A stretch of DNA of 64,000 nucleotides from Parietaria judaica (lineage: Eukaryota; Streptophyta; Magnoliopsida; Rosales; Urticaceae): positions 10,306,606 to 10,370,605 of the forward strand of contig OX940865.1 of assembly GCA_954871525.1 (NCBI GenBank), read 5' to 3'. A program made the position numbers and the translations under genes. The notes under the pieces were generated by a model. The model did no database searches and had not been told where the DNA came from. It saw only the letters and a program-made list of their open reading frames with translations. Shown in pieces: positions 29,486 to 41,369 of the stretch (the stretch's first letter is position 1; every line of letters starts with the position of its first letter).

Positions 29486-29953
29486 GGGTAAATTGCGGTA
29501 ATAATGCACAACTTTTGGTCAACGAGGGTTTTAGGTCCCAACCTTTTCAAGTGTTGGCAAAAATACACAACGTACGTTGACCGTGAAATCCGTTGGTTCA
29601 TTTGTAAATGATGTTAACTTGTGTTGATATGGCATCTTGTTATTGCCAAATGGATATTCAACTGGACATGAGGTGTCAAGTATAACATTAATTAACATAA
29701 CCTAATATGGTAAATTGCGGTATATACCGCAGTTTAGGTTATGTTAATTAATGTTAAACTTGCCATCTCCTGCCCAAATGGCTATGCATTTGACAATAAT
29801 ACGATGCCACATCAACACAGTTAACATCCTTACCAGAAGGACCAACAAATTTCACGGTCAACGCAGGTTGTGCATTTTTGCCAACACTTTAAAAGGTTGG
29901 GGACCTAAAACCCCTGTTAACTAAAAGTTGTGCATTATTGCCGCAATTTACTC
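29486..29953. mobile_element. Mutator-type fold-back MITE forming one long hairpin (468 bp)
   Basis: The ends are GGGTAAATTGCGG and CCGCAATTTACTC. The flanking 9-mers TTCTTTTAA and TTTTTTTAA match at 8 of 9. The arms share GCACAACTTTTGGT, the GACCTAAAACCCC/TTTAGGTCCCAACC pair and GTTGACCGTGAAAT with their reverse complements. The centre is itself inverted (ACATTAATTAACATAACC against GGTTATGTTAATTAATGT) around GCGGTATATACCGC. Same family style as 24056-24522 and 62931-63682. Confidence 0.87.
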
Positions 29954-31219
29954 TTTTTTTAATATTTTTAATGGTCGTTGTCATTTTATCCATGTTAAGA
30001 TTCGTTTACTTTCACATAACTCACGAAAAAAAAAATGTTTATCATTGTTATAGAAAATTAGAAATTAGAAGTAAATCTTGCATTTTTTAAAAAAGTATTT
30101 AAAAAAAAAAAGAATTTGGAACGTCCATCTAATTAAAGTAAACTACTAATTTACAAAAATAGAAATAAACTTACAAAGAACAAATACAGAATACAATACA
30201 TGTAAACTTTTGCTTAAAATGTGTATTAGTTACAAGATGACACTACATGTAAAATATATATCCGCCACTGAATTAAAAAATTCGGAAACAAATTTGATTG
30301 TCCTAGTTGTAACTCTACTACATACTTCTCTAAGAAGTTATGAGTTTAAACCCATGAGATGCAAATGCATACCCTCTTTAGTCTTTACATATTGTAAACT
30401 TGACCAATAATATCACATGTTCTTACACTAAATATGTGTAATAATGCGATAGTTCATTATAACCTTGATTGATAGTGACACCTTCATTAAAAAACAAAAA
30501 AACAAAATAAAAAATTCACATTTGAGGCAAGTTGAAAAAATTAATTTTACTATTTTATAACTTAATTATCAGGAATTTGCAATTCTTGGATTGGAAAAGT
30601 GTGCCACTTTATGTTTATATATGAAAAGATTTTCTCTTATAGCAATAATGTATCTCAAATATTGCACATCTTAATCTATGGTCAACTATATATGAATACA
30701 GCCAAAAAGAAAATTTGATTTTGCCGATTTCACTACCTCTTAAAAGAACTTTTGTTTCCTTTTTATGCTACTTTTTATCTCGACTCCTTTTGCTTTTGCG
30801 TTCACTCAATTTCCACAAACATAATGAAAACATGCAATAATAGGCATATAATTATTTTAGCCTAATGCTAGGAAAGTGAGAAATGATGCTGAAATTGAAT
30901 CAAGTAGTTGGGTATGATCTTCAAGACTTTATACATATTTACATCATAGGGATTATTAAAAGGCTAAATTAAGATACGTAAATAAATGAGAAAGCTAACA
31001 ATTTGATACTACTTATGGTTAAACTGCGTTGCTGTTAGTGAATAAACATTAAAACGTAAGAGTAAGACTTAATATATTAAAAATTGTTGAGTTTCACTAT
31101 TGTAGAAAAGCCAAAAGTGAAAAGAAAAAACTACAAACTTTGATAACTTAAAACATAAAAATAATTACAAATAATCATATTTATTTAGGAAAAATAGTGG
31201 CGTACATATTTAACGTATA
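29954..31219. other. AT-rich intergenic sequence
   Basis: No gene recognised. A stretch at about 31080-31125 (TTTCACTATTGTAGAAAAGC, then CAAAAGTGAAAAG) resembles 15311-15353 and may be a further trace of the sequence next to duplicated segment A. Confidence 0.45.
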
Positions 31220-31227
31220 GTGTAATC

Positions 31228-31681
31228 TAGGCTTGCAATAAAACTAGGAAACCGGATAAAAATCCGTATCCGATTTTAAAATCTAAATATGAATCCGAAT
31301 CCAAATCCGAATTCCGAATTTGGATACCGGATTTTATTATTTTAAAATCTGGATATCCCGTATTCGGTTTTTAAACCTGATTTAGTTTTTATTTTATTTT
31401 ATTTTTCCTTTAATTTTTTAGGGTTCTGAAGTTCACATTTCACTTTTATAGTAGTTTCACCATAAGCGTTATTCATCCACTTGAGAGAATGTACGTTCTA
31501 TGTAATTTTTTATTTAAAGAAAAAAACTAAAACCGGAATCGGATCCTTAACCCGAGTATTGAAAAACATGTATCCAAAATTACGGATCCGGATTCAGATA
31601 GTGATTTATAACTATCCGGATTCCGGCTCCGGATATCGGATAGTCCAAAAAACCCGGATATCTTCTCCAGTTTCAGGCCTA
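31228..31681. mobile_element. Second member of the ACCGG-repeat hAT MITE family (454 bp)
   Basis: Exact 8-bp target duplication GTGTAATC at 31220-31227 and 31682-31689. The ends TAGGCTTGCA and TTTCAGGCCTA are degraded versions of those of the 738-1506 element. Both arms again consist of GGATACCGGAT/ATCCGGATTCC units. It is older than the 738-1506 copy, judging by the more decayed repeats. Confidence 0.85.
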
Positions 31682-31689
31682 GTGTAATC

Positions 31690-33240
31690 ACTGAAGAGCA
31701 TGAACTCATAAACGCTAAACAATAACAACAAAAGTGTCTAACGTCGTTCTAACTAAGCTGACTAACTTTTTTTTTCCATCCATTTCTTAACATGGTTAGT
31801 CAATTGCCCACATGGCAGTCAGATGAATGCCACATTATATGATCGCCACATGGAATTTCACGTGGCATTTAATATATTTTTAATTTTTTTAGAAATTAAA
31901 TTATTTTAATTTTAGAAAAAAAAATGTTGTTTGGTAGTTAAGTCAATGTATTTTCTGTTTTGTTTGGTCCGAATTTTTTAGATTGTAGTGTATAATTTAT
32001 TTGCACTTGTTTTCAAATAATTGTTTCCTCTAGATTTTTATTTATTATTCAAATAATAATGAAAAATTTCGAATAACTGTTTTGTCCATGATTTTGTTTT
32101 TTTAATCATATTTTAAACACATTACTGAAATTAAATATGATTACATTAAGAGTGCAAAAATATAATTACGTAAATCATAAGTCCTACATAATGGTACAAC
32201 TAAAGACAATCATGCTTAAACGGAAACATCATGAATAATGGTTCGATAAATCGTTAGCCATAAAATCTCTAAACTTTATATGTAATCATCACGCTTTAAC
32301 AATTGTGTTTGTGAATGAGAGTCCTTTTATCGTCTAGCGCATCTTGACCTACAACTCTTTCGAATCCGCCTTATTTGATATCCTCCACATGAAAATTATG
32401 ATTCCATAGTTTAAATAAAGAGTCCTCATTTACAAACATTTTTATTAAATATGTAATATAAAGCGATGTTTTAAATATTGTTATCGATAAAATAAAAATA
32501 AAAAACTGCAACTTTCATTTGACGAGTATGCCGATGGGTAACATGTTTACCGAATATTTTTTTGAAATTGTAACGAGACTAAGTTCAAACACAATTTGAC
32601 ATGGATATTTACGAGTTCAAAGCCGGAATTAGTTGCACCTTAGTAGGCCGAATTGTCTCCTTGGATTGGGTTTAGCGTGGCTTGAGCCTATTAATCGAAC
32701 CGATATAACTCGATCTATGAATTAAACATGACGTGTTCATAATTTAATTAAAAGCTGTTAATTCTAAACTAATTGATGTTAATTATAGAATAACTAAATC
32801 GTAAATTAGAAGAAAAAAAATATAACATCATTCTGTATAATACCAAGTCGTCTATATAGAAATAGAACAGAATCGTACACCAACAACTGTCAAATAAGTT
32901 TTCATGATCAAATTAGAAAATTGGCAAATTAATGTGAAAGAAGAGTTTAACTCACAAATCAAATTTCATAATAAATATTAGATTAGTGTGTGACAAAATT
33001 TTGTGGACGATAATTCATATATCATACTTCAGAATTCACATATTGCGTTACAAAATTTGCTTGGAAAGGTAAGTAGTCATTTTTGACGCTCGATGGGACA
33101 CCTTCCAAATCTTGACCGTATAACAGTAGTAGTAGGGGTGAAATGGTAATTTACGAGGCCAGCCAGCCAGACACGGAGTGTTTTTCTGCTTTGCCAAATC
33201 TGAAAAGTGTAAGAGAGATAAAGCAACAACAAACAAAACC
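31690..33240. other. AT-rich intergenic sequence upstream of the RSS3-like gene
   Basis: No gene was recognised. At 31790-31875 there are several CCACATGG and CACGTGGC words in near-inverted arrangement, perhaps a MITE trace. The promoter of the RSS3-like gene should be at the right end. Confidence 0.45.
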
Positions 33241-33290
33241 CTGCTTCCGCATAGAGAGAGAAAGTATTAAGCTTTGTTTGAGGAGAGAAA

Positions 33291-33358
33291 ATGGGCATGA
33301 TGGAGTCGTGAGATAGTTGTGGATGGAGAAGAAAGAGTGTCCCTTTTGTCCACTCTAA
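33291..33358 (+). promoter_or_regulatory. Two short upstream ORFs before the RSS3-like start
   Basis: If the leader is unspliced here, it holds two ATG-initiated frames: 33291-33311 (MGMMES, stop TGA) and 33323-33358 (MEKKECPFCPL, stop TAA). Both close before the main ATG at 33390. Such uORFs often lower translation of the main frame; that is inferred. Confidence 0.45.
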
Positions 33359-33389
33359 CAAGAGACTCTTCCGAATTGCAGACACAGAT

Positions 33390-34955
33390 ATGGTGGGCTC
33401 AGGAGGAAGCAAGGAGGCAGTGGGGATGATGGCCCTTCACGAGGCCCTGCGAGCCGTCTGTCTCTCCACTCACTGGACTTACTCTGTCTTCTGGACCATT
33501 CGCCCTCGCCCGTATCATCTCCTCTCTCTCTCTCTCCAATGTTTCCTTAAAAGGGCTCTTCTTCTTCTCTTTATTCATCGCCTTTCCGTCTTTGTCTTCT
33601 CAGAAGGGTCAGAGGTGGCAATGGCTGCAAGCTCGGGGACGACAATGGCAGCTTGTAAGTCAACGCTCTTCGTTAATGGTCTAATTATTCGTTTAACAAG
33701 TTTTTTTGTGTGTGTGTAATTAAGGATGTTGATGTGGGAAGACGGGTTTTGCGGGGGACGAGCGCCGGAGTGCGCGGAAGATCCGGTGAGGAAGGCGTTC
33801 AGCAGAATGTCGATTCAGCTCTATAATTACGGAGAAGGGTGGGTACTGGGTAGGTGTTTGTTTTGGTGAACCGAGGGTATTGTAGTAATTCTGGCGTTGC
33901 TCTCTTGTCTCTGAGCATTGGATATGGATTATCAGGTTGATGGGGAAAGTGGCTTCGGATAAGTGTCACAAGTGGGTGTTCAAAGAGCCCACGGAATGTG
34001 AACCCAACATCTCCAACTACTGGCAGAGCTCGTTCGATGCTGTATGTATATGTGTATGTGTATCTATCATCTTTCGTTTAGTGAGTCGTGGCTTGAAGAT
34101 GACTGGTTTTTGTGACGCAGCTTCCTCCGGAGTGGACAGACCAGTTCGAGTCAGGAATTCAGGTTAGAAACGACAATGATGTTTCTTCTCGTATTATGTC
34201 TTTGAATCAGCGTCTCTTGTTACCCGCAGACGATCGCCGTTATCCAGGCCGGCCACGGCCTTCTTCAGCTCGGCTCCTGCAAAATCGTGCGTCCCTTCGT
34301 TTCATCTTTAATGGTTGATAATCGTTGAAAATAAGTTAAACTAATATGAGAGGGTGAAATGGGGAACCAGATTCCGGAGGATCTCCACTTCGTGTTGAGA
34401 ATGAGGCATACATTCGAATCTCTCGGCTGCCAGTCCGGCTTCTACCTCTCCCAGCTCTTCTCCTCCGCCCGCAGCGGGGCTTCGTCCGCCCCGCTCCCCC
34501 TCAAGCAGCCCTCCGCTGCCCCCCTCCGCCGCCCGCCCCCGCTCTTCAACTGGGCGCCGCAGCGGCCTCCCAACTCTGCCGTCCCGCAGCCGAATTTCCC
34601 CACCCAGAGGCTCGCGGACGACATCCACATGTTCCTGCTGCCCCGCGCATCGGAGGCGGGCGATGCGCCGGAGCACGAGGCCGACCTTAAGTGGCCGAGC
34701 GGTCTGTCCATCTTCAACTCGCTGACGGGGCGGTCAGAGGATGCGAAACACCTGTTCAACCCCGACGGGCTTGGGAACAAGCCGGACCGCGCTGAGGAGT
34801 GTCTGAGCTTGGCGGGCGCTGACGACGGGAAGTTCAAGCGCAGCTTCACTTTGCCTGCGAGGATGGCATCGTCGTCCTCGTCGACCTCCGTGGCCGAGTA
34901 CTGGGGCTCCGGGCCCGGCATGTACACAGACGTAATGGACTCGTTCTTGGAGTAG
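33390..34955 (+). CDS. RSS3-like protein with bHLH-MYC N-terminal domain (often labelled WNK-related)
   Basis: Seven exons, all in phase: 33390-33511, 33604-33654, 33725-33838, 33936-34041, 34121-34162, 34230-34286, 34371-34955, giving 358 residues. After a short Gly/Ser start comes ALHEALRAVCLSTHWTYSVF, then WTIRPRPRVRGGNGCK, LMLMWEDGFC, MSIQLYNYGEGLMGKVASDK, HKWVFKEP, WQSSFDALPPEWTDQF, TIAVIQAGHGLLQLGSCKI and PEDLHFVLRMRHTFESLG. This is the MYC/MYB N-terminal fold of rice RSS3 and its Arabidopsis relatives. There is no bHLH DNA-binding domain and no kinase motif, so database labels such as 'WNK kinase-related' would mislead. RSS3-type proteins act as nuclear adaptors with JAZ and bHLH factors in jasmonate-linked growth control. 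The GC-rich last exon encodes a Pro/Ser-rich linker and a tail ending YTDVMDSFLE. No defects seen. Confidence 0.93.
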
Positions 34956-36524
34956 TTTGTGTGTGTTGTATTTAGGAAAACATTTTGTGCTTTTCTTGTT
35001 TAATTGTGTTGTGCTTTCCGTATGAATGTTTGAATTAGATTTCGTAGATCTCAACGCCTCTGCATCCCTTTGTTATTTATCGAAAACTTGGGGCAAAAAT
35101 ACTCGAGTTTGAACATTTCTTGCACTTTAATCTCCGAGTCCAAAATCAGCGATTATAAACACTGATGTTGAAAAATTCTGGAGCAGTGATCCATAAAGTT
35201 AAGAAAAAAATTTGTTAATATTAAAGAAATTTGGCGAATATAATAAATACCCCGTTTATTGTACAATTGATTACAAAATTGTGTAGTTTTTTTTTTTAGA
35301 GAATATAAAGTTGTGTAGTTGTATTTCTATGAAACAGTGTATTTTGAGTGAATTTATAATTTAATACTACATATTGCGAGGCTATACTTATATATTGATG
35401 TTTTATCTCATTAAGAAACTACATTTTGACTAGTCAATAGACATAGTAATGATTTTTTTGTTGTACATGAAATTTGAAAATGTTGTTTTGAGAATTATGA
35501 AAGTTTGAAGTCAATAATAGAATAGGTAGTGTATTAAGAGTTATTTTATGAAGTTTCTGCGTGTAATATTACCAAGAAATATATTTTTAATTGTAATAAA
35601 AAAAAATCAAGTTCATTACAACATATACATGTACATAGAATTATAACGAATAAAAAGACAAAAAGTTTATGTTTGGTGCATTTTTTTTAACGTTAGGGAT
35701 GATTTTTTGGACTCAAATATATGAGTGCAGAGCAGCAACTTTTCCTTTATTTATTCATAAAAGCTATTAAATTGAATTTAAAGGTTTAGATTACCTAATT
35801 TAAAACTTGAACAGAATCTGTTATCATAATGTCAAGTTATATCGATTCATAGCGCCATTAAATGTGTGTACTATTATTATATGGAGTGGCTGTGAGAGTG
35901 TCACCTTATTAAAGTGACGCAAAAAAAATAAACTTCATTTTGCAAGTTGACATTATAGTATGTTAAATTAATGAATTGAGTTCTTTCAGAAAGAAAAAAA
36001 TGAATTGATTTTACATCCACAAGTATGCACAGTTTGTTCGAAATAGTAAATATTGATCCACGAGTGGGCAGGATAAATTTATTTATCTGCAACAAATAAA
36101 TACATAACATATTACATAATAATCAATAAATAAAACACGGAAATATGGAAGAGCCTGAAATAAAAAATCTTAGAAAACTGAGAAGTTTGACAAAATTTTG
36201 TGGGAAACTGTTAAATTTGACGGTTTTTTCACGAAAATCTGTCGAAATGTGTAATTAAAAAAAAAAAGGGGGCTTATTAGACTCGAATATTTTATTGTTG
36301 TACAATTTACTCTTATACGTAGTGTTACAACTCCATGATTAAATTTATTTTAAGTTTTGCCTACATGATTATTACATGATATGGCATATTGGATTAGTTG
36401 TGTAGATAAACTGTTTGGTTGATTAGCTAGATGAGTTTTTATATTGACATTATTGCTTTGAAGTTATGTAATTCTAGATAAATAAAATGATCGGAATAGT
36501 TGAATTAAGATCGTTGAATCAATG
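34956..36524. other. AT-rich 3' flank and intergenic sequence
   Basis: Contains the 3' UTR of the RSS3-like gene at the left end. The rest shows no credible gene or element boundary. Confidence 0.5.
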
Positions 36525-36905
36525 CACAAATACTTGATTGAAGAACCTTCTTTCACCTATTGATTTGCACATGAATTATAGACTCGGAGCATCAAAATCG
36601 TATTCTCTCAAGAATTTGAAAAGTACACAAAAGTTCTAGTTTTTTTTTTTTCATTATCATTAAGCAATTACAAAACAAAACAAGACATTATGATGAATCT
36701 TTTCTTCCCAAAATAAAAACGAGAATCAACGCATAGCTGAAGATAAATCGGAAACAGACAATGCTAATGACAGAAAGTAAATAAATGAGTAAATGGAAAT
36801 AAATAAATAAATAAATAAATAGAAGCTTGCAGCATAGTAAATGATGGAATTTTTGCGGTTAGTACTCGATCTTCTGGTCTACGATTTACGTTATCATTCT
36901 CCCGG
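36525..36905 (+). repeat. Dispersed repeat, copy 1
   Basis: It shares ordered words with 59760-60010: ATTGATTTGCACATGAAT / ATTGATTCGCACATGAAT, AGACTCGG, a TCAAAATCGTATTCTCTCAA word with AGAATT, AAAAGTTCTA followed by a T run, AGTAAATG, then CTGGTCTACGATTTACGTTATCAT / CCGGTCCACGATTTAGGGTATCAT. Unidentified repeat, perhaps an LTR end. Confidence 0.65.
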
Positions 36906-37716
36906 TGTTGAAAAAATTCGTCGTCAATTCATCATATATTGTGCTCCATATTCTGATTTTACAATTTTGAGTTCTTGATTTTTCTCTTTTTGAATCTCGT
37001 TTGATCGAGTGTTTGAGAACTTCTGATTTTTGAACTTTATTTACACCACATCCACACGTCTAAGCTTGAAGCTTGTTCATGATAATTGACCGATGCTTGT
37101 GTATTGAATTAGTTTACGATACTCGTGATTCATATATTATTAAGAGATATATACATAGCCTATCTCTATAAAACAGGACGAGCTGACTTCAAAAATCAAA
37201 GTCAGAGTGCTCTTATCTCTCTCATAAAAAGGATGAACTATGTGTAACTCTGACTCTCTTAATTATGTTTTTATTTGATTATGAATTATGGTTTTATTTG
37301 ATTTTTTTCACTGCTTTTGTATTATTTTGATGATGATAAAAAGGATTGAAAACAGATTAAGATGATTAAAAACAGAGAGTTTATAATGAAATTGTGATAT
37401 ATTTAATCTCTGTTAATTCTTCATGAAGTATTAATATCCTATCAGTAATTTTCTTTTACTCTTTTTATAGATTTACAGGAGCGGGACTAATATAATTGAG
37501 TAATTTCTTGTGCTTTTTAGGAAATATTTTTAGATATTTTCTCTCTCTAAAATTTCAGATTCAGATTTTATTTAGGAAATATCACGTGATATTGAGATTT
37601 TGAGTTATTAATATTATATTTTAAGTTATTTAATTTTATATTATTTTTTCAAAAAATTTCCTTCATAAAATAGTGCCCTCTCCAGTTCAAAATGCTGGCT
37701 TCGCCACTGCATGCGG
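36906..37716. other. AT-rich intergenic sequence
   Basis: No gene. At 37692-37709 GGCTTCGCCACTG resembles the right end of CAGTGGCG-type hAT elements, but no partner end was found to the left. Confidence 0.45.
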
Positions 37717-37764
37717 GCATGAGTGAAGTCGATTGGGTGGGCATGAGTGAAGTCGATTGGGTGG
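37717..37764. repeat. Perfect 24-bp tandem duplication
   Basis: GCATGAGTGAAGTCGATTGG plus GTGG is present twice in a row without a mismatch, so the duplication is recent. Confidence 0.95.
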
Positions 37765-38009
37765 CGCATCGGGGTTGATCTTTCCCATCATCACATCGGG
37801 TGGCTCTTCTGCAAATTTGGTTGTTGACTTGCCTCATAACACGCACGTCTCACCATGCGCACGTGCGTACGCTGAGATTTAAAAAAACAAACAAACAAAC
37901 AAAGTTATTGTTCGTCTCCTTTTCCCCCTTCTTCCTCCTCTTCTCTGTGTAAGTAGGGCATTTTTCCACACTACTTTCCAAGAATCCGACAAGCACTTTT
38001 CTTCATCTT

Positions 38010-38330
38010 TTGGTTTTGACATTCTCGGCATCGGTCGATTTTGGCGTTCTCGGCGTCTTTCGGTCTCGGTGTTCTCGGCATTCTCGGCATGCTTTGCTCT
38101 CGACATCCTTCGGTCTCAGTGGTCTCGGCATTATCGGCGTCGTTCCGCTTCGGTCTTCTCAGCGTCCTTTGATATCGGCATTCTCGGTGTCTTTCGATTT
38201 CGTTGTTCTCGGCATTCTCGGCGACCTTCGGTTTCGGTGGTTCTCGACATCCTCGGTGTCTCTCGGTATTCTCGAAATTCTTGGCGTTCTTGGGTCTCGG
38301 TGCTCTCGGCTTTCTCGGTACACACTTTCT
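38010..38330. repeat. TCTCGGCATTCTCGGCG minisatellite-like tract
   Basis: About 320 bp of degenerate short units built on TTCTCGGC, TTTCGGTCTCGG and CGACATCCTCGG. Open frames exist on both strands, as expected for such repeats, giving Ser/Arg-rich peptides on the plus strand. I do not consider them genes. Confidence 0.75.
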
Positions 38331-38612
38331 CTCACTTATTCAGCTGATATGAATATTGGGTTTTTTTTTATTATTATTTATTTTTGGTTGATGTTATGTA
38401 TATTTACCTGTAATTAGTATAACCTTTTAGGGGTTTTGTTAGTGGATCTTACTTGTTTGGACACTTCAGTATCAACTATCAAAAAATAAAAAATAAACAT
38501 ATTAATGGAAGTGAAATTTTTGGTCTCCTTGAGATGATGTATTTGAATCTGGATGTTGGTCTCCTTGAGACAGTTTTATAGCCATATGTTTTTAACAGGA
38601 AATTGCTATAAT

Positions 38613-39390
38613 TGTTGGAAATCACGTCTTGGATTCCATATAATTATCTCGATTTATACCTCCGAACCGTCCGGGTAACATTTAAAAAATTATTTTAAAG
38701 CGGAAAAACTTGTTATCTGATAACGGTCCGAATATCGGATAATAACCATATCCCAAGATCTGATAAATATTATGCAATTTAATATTCATAACTCATTATT
38801 AATAAACTAGTCATAATAGGAAATAAATAGAAAGCAGTAAATGTTTGCATTTATTAACCCAATGCATAAGGCCGTACCTCTTTTGACGATTTCCGGCTGC
38901 GCGCTCTGAACCGGGCAGGGCTCCGCCAGTGCTGAGGGAATCTCCCGTGATCTTCCGGGATATTCTCCTAGAATCCTCGTACCGAAGCGTGGGCTTCGCC
39001 GGCAGGACTCCGTCGCAAAACTTTAACTGATGGTTCTTTTTAAGCTTCCGGAGAAATAGTCTCCTAAGCCGAACCAGAAGAAAGAGATCAGAGAGAAAAT
39101 TCGCAGACCCTGAGGAAGAGGGAGAATTCGATTTTTTCTCTGGGGAAAGGTGTGAAAAATGTGTAGAATGAGCCTCATATTTATAGGCTCAAAACTGTAA
39201 CCGAATTGGAGATATTCCATCCCTAAATTCGAATTTCATTAATTAAATATAATTAATTATCTTAATCCAATGGTCCAGATTTAATCTCATCTAAATCAAA
39301 TGGATATAATTAATTAGGGATTTAATTAAATAAGAAAGATTTAAATAAATCAAAAATCCAATCTTATCTTCTTATCATCATAAAATTCGA

Positions 39391-39428
<38 letters not shown>

Positions 39429-41354
39429 CGAATCATTATTATCTAGATCCAACGGTTGAGATGATTCTTAAAACCGATCTAATGGATCAAATAAGTTTAG
39501 GATAAATAGATTTATTAAAAACATTTTTTTGAATTTATCCTTAAACATAATTCAAATATATATAGATATATATATATATATAATTAATCAATTTTCAATC
39601 CGACGGTAAAGATTAAATCTTAGACCGATCTAACGGATATAATTAATTAATCAAATTCGAAAAATAGAACTTGGTCACCAAGTCATTAACTTCGAATTTA
39701 TCAATATCCTAATCCAACGGTTGATACTAAATCATAACCGATCCAATGGATAATATTGATTTTAGGGATTTGCCAAAATACCAAAACATTTGGTACTTAT
39801 GCCGCAAATATAGAAATTCCGAATCATGCCATTCGAATTTTAACTAGGGTTTCATATAACAAACCCTAATTCGAATTCACACATATTAATATATATAAAT
39901 ATATATTTTCATTTATTAATATAAATCTATTAATTATTAATTAATTATTAATAAGATATTAATAATTAAATCCAAATAATTAAATTATATTAATAAATCC
40001 TGATCTCAATATCACACATAAAAATGTCATGGTGCCACACCATCATTTAAATTCGTGACATGTGATTTAATTTCAAAGTTTATCGAACCGATCACAAACT
40101 TAGAAAATCCATAAATCACTTACCGTAAGTCGAAATGACTTGGTTCAAAAAGCAAAGCTGCTTAGAATTTAAATGGTGCTGATAGAAAATCTAAATTCTA
40201 ACTTTCCTTTTGTCAGTTAATTTCGTGTACCAAAATATGATACTTTTGCCACGCCAACGATAAAACTATCTGATGTCTGACACAGACCTTTCAGTTTTAT
40301 AAGTCAAGCCAAATGATTAAACATTATCCAGAATGTATTTTAATCACGTACGTATCATCCGTTACGGAGCTATCCTGGGGACCATGGACCCGTATCACTT
40401 AAGCTCCAACGAACTGCTAGTTGTTCGTCAAACCTCGAAGTGATTCCACTATAGACCCGAGGCTGCACTCTTTAGTGATACGGTATATATTATTCCCTTT
40501 ATAATAGCAGGGTGTCCATTGATACAATCAAATTCGGGTTATTGATCATTCACTTGATGATTCATAAATGAGCAGGCGGTTTTTACCGTTATGCCCCTCA
40601 TTGTATTTTCATCCTTGACTCAGTCAGTAATATCATGAGTAACCCACTTATGGTTTCGATTCATAAGTTGCGCATGGGTATCTCTCACTTCTCACCACCG
40701 ACAATCAAGGGAATCATCATCACTCTAAAGAGAGCTGTGTGATGCCCATGTCTATGACCAAGCTACCCTTACTGCTGACTTTCATGTTCCCAAAATAATA
40801 GTGTTGGGAACAACGGTAATATTTCGTATTCTTTAACGGTTAAATCAAAGAACAATCAAGTCAACAGCTTGGACTCAAGATCACTCAGGACTTAGATCGA
40901 ATATCCATTTGATCATCTACTAGTGACTCAACTCCAAGTTATCAGTGACGGTCTTATATGATAACTTCCAGAGTTTAAGTCAGGTACAGTCCAGTATGAA
41001 GACACTTCATACTTAATGCACTTCTAGTGAGTGTAACACACACAAAATCCAGAATAGGATTATCACTTAGTCACATTAATGACCTTATACGATTAATGGG
41101 CTCCCACCCAGTTGATCAGGTCACGGACATTTTAAGAACATTCATTATGATTATTAATTCTTCCTCACATTGACTCTGTTGTGATAATAATAACATAATT
41201 GCATCCTTCATGAACTAAGGAATCAAACATTCTATTTTACTCTACCAGAAACTATAATAAGATTATCATAATAAGCATCATTTTTATTCAACGACTTGTC
41301 ATAATCTTTTACAAAGGGATAAAATATCTTGTTTAAGGACACACATGTCCAACA
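38613..41354 (-). repeat. LTR 1 (left; 3' LTR of the array in the minus-strand sense)
   Basis: On the minus strand it begins TGTTGGACATGTGTGTCC and ends TTTCCAACA, giving TGTTGG...CCAACA inverted ends. A TATA box (CCTATAAATATGAGGC on the minus strand, 39172-39187) marks the promoter. It lacks a short TTTCCAACAACA-containing insertion (expected near 40180) that LTRs 2 and 3 share. Confidence 0.95.
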
Positions 41355-41365
41355 ATCTCCCACTT
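41355..41365 (-). promoter_or_regulatory. Polypurine tract, internal copy 1
   Basis: Minus strand AAGTGGGAGAT directly abuts the LTR start. It is the expected primer for plus-strand DNA synthesis. The same sequence is at 48654-48664 in copy 2. Confidence 0.85.
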
Positions 41366-41369
41366 GTAC

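Noticed and set aside
34341..35054. Minus-strand open frames opposite the last exon of the RSS3-like gene
   Set aside because: The plus-strand exon is clearly coding and GC-rich, so antisense frames are expected by-products.
37717..37764. CRISPR-like or satellite array
   Set aside because: Just two perfect 24-bp units without spacers, in a plant genome; a simple tandem duplication.
38010..38417. Ser/Phe/Arg-rich 135-codon frame
   Set aside because: It follows the TTCTCGGC tandem units; open frames in other phases and on the other strand show repeat composition, not selection.
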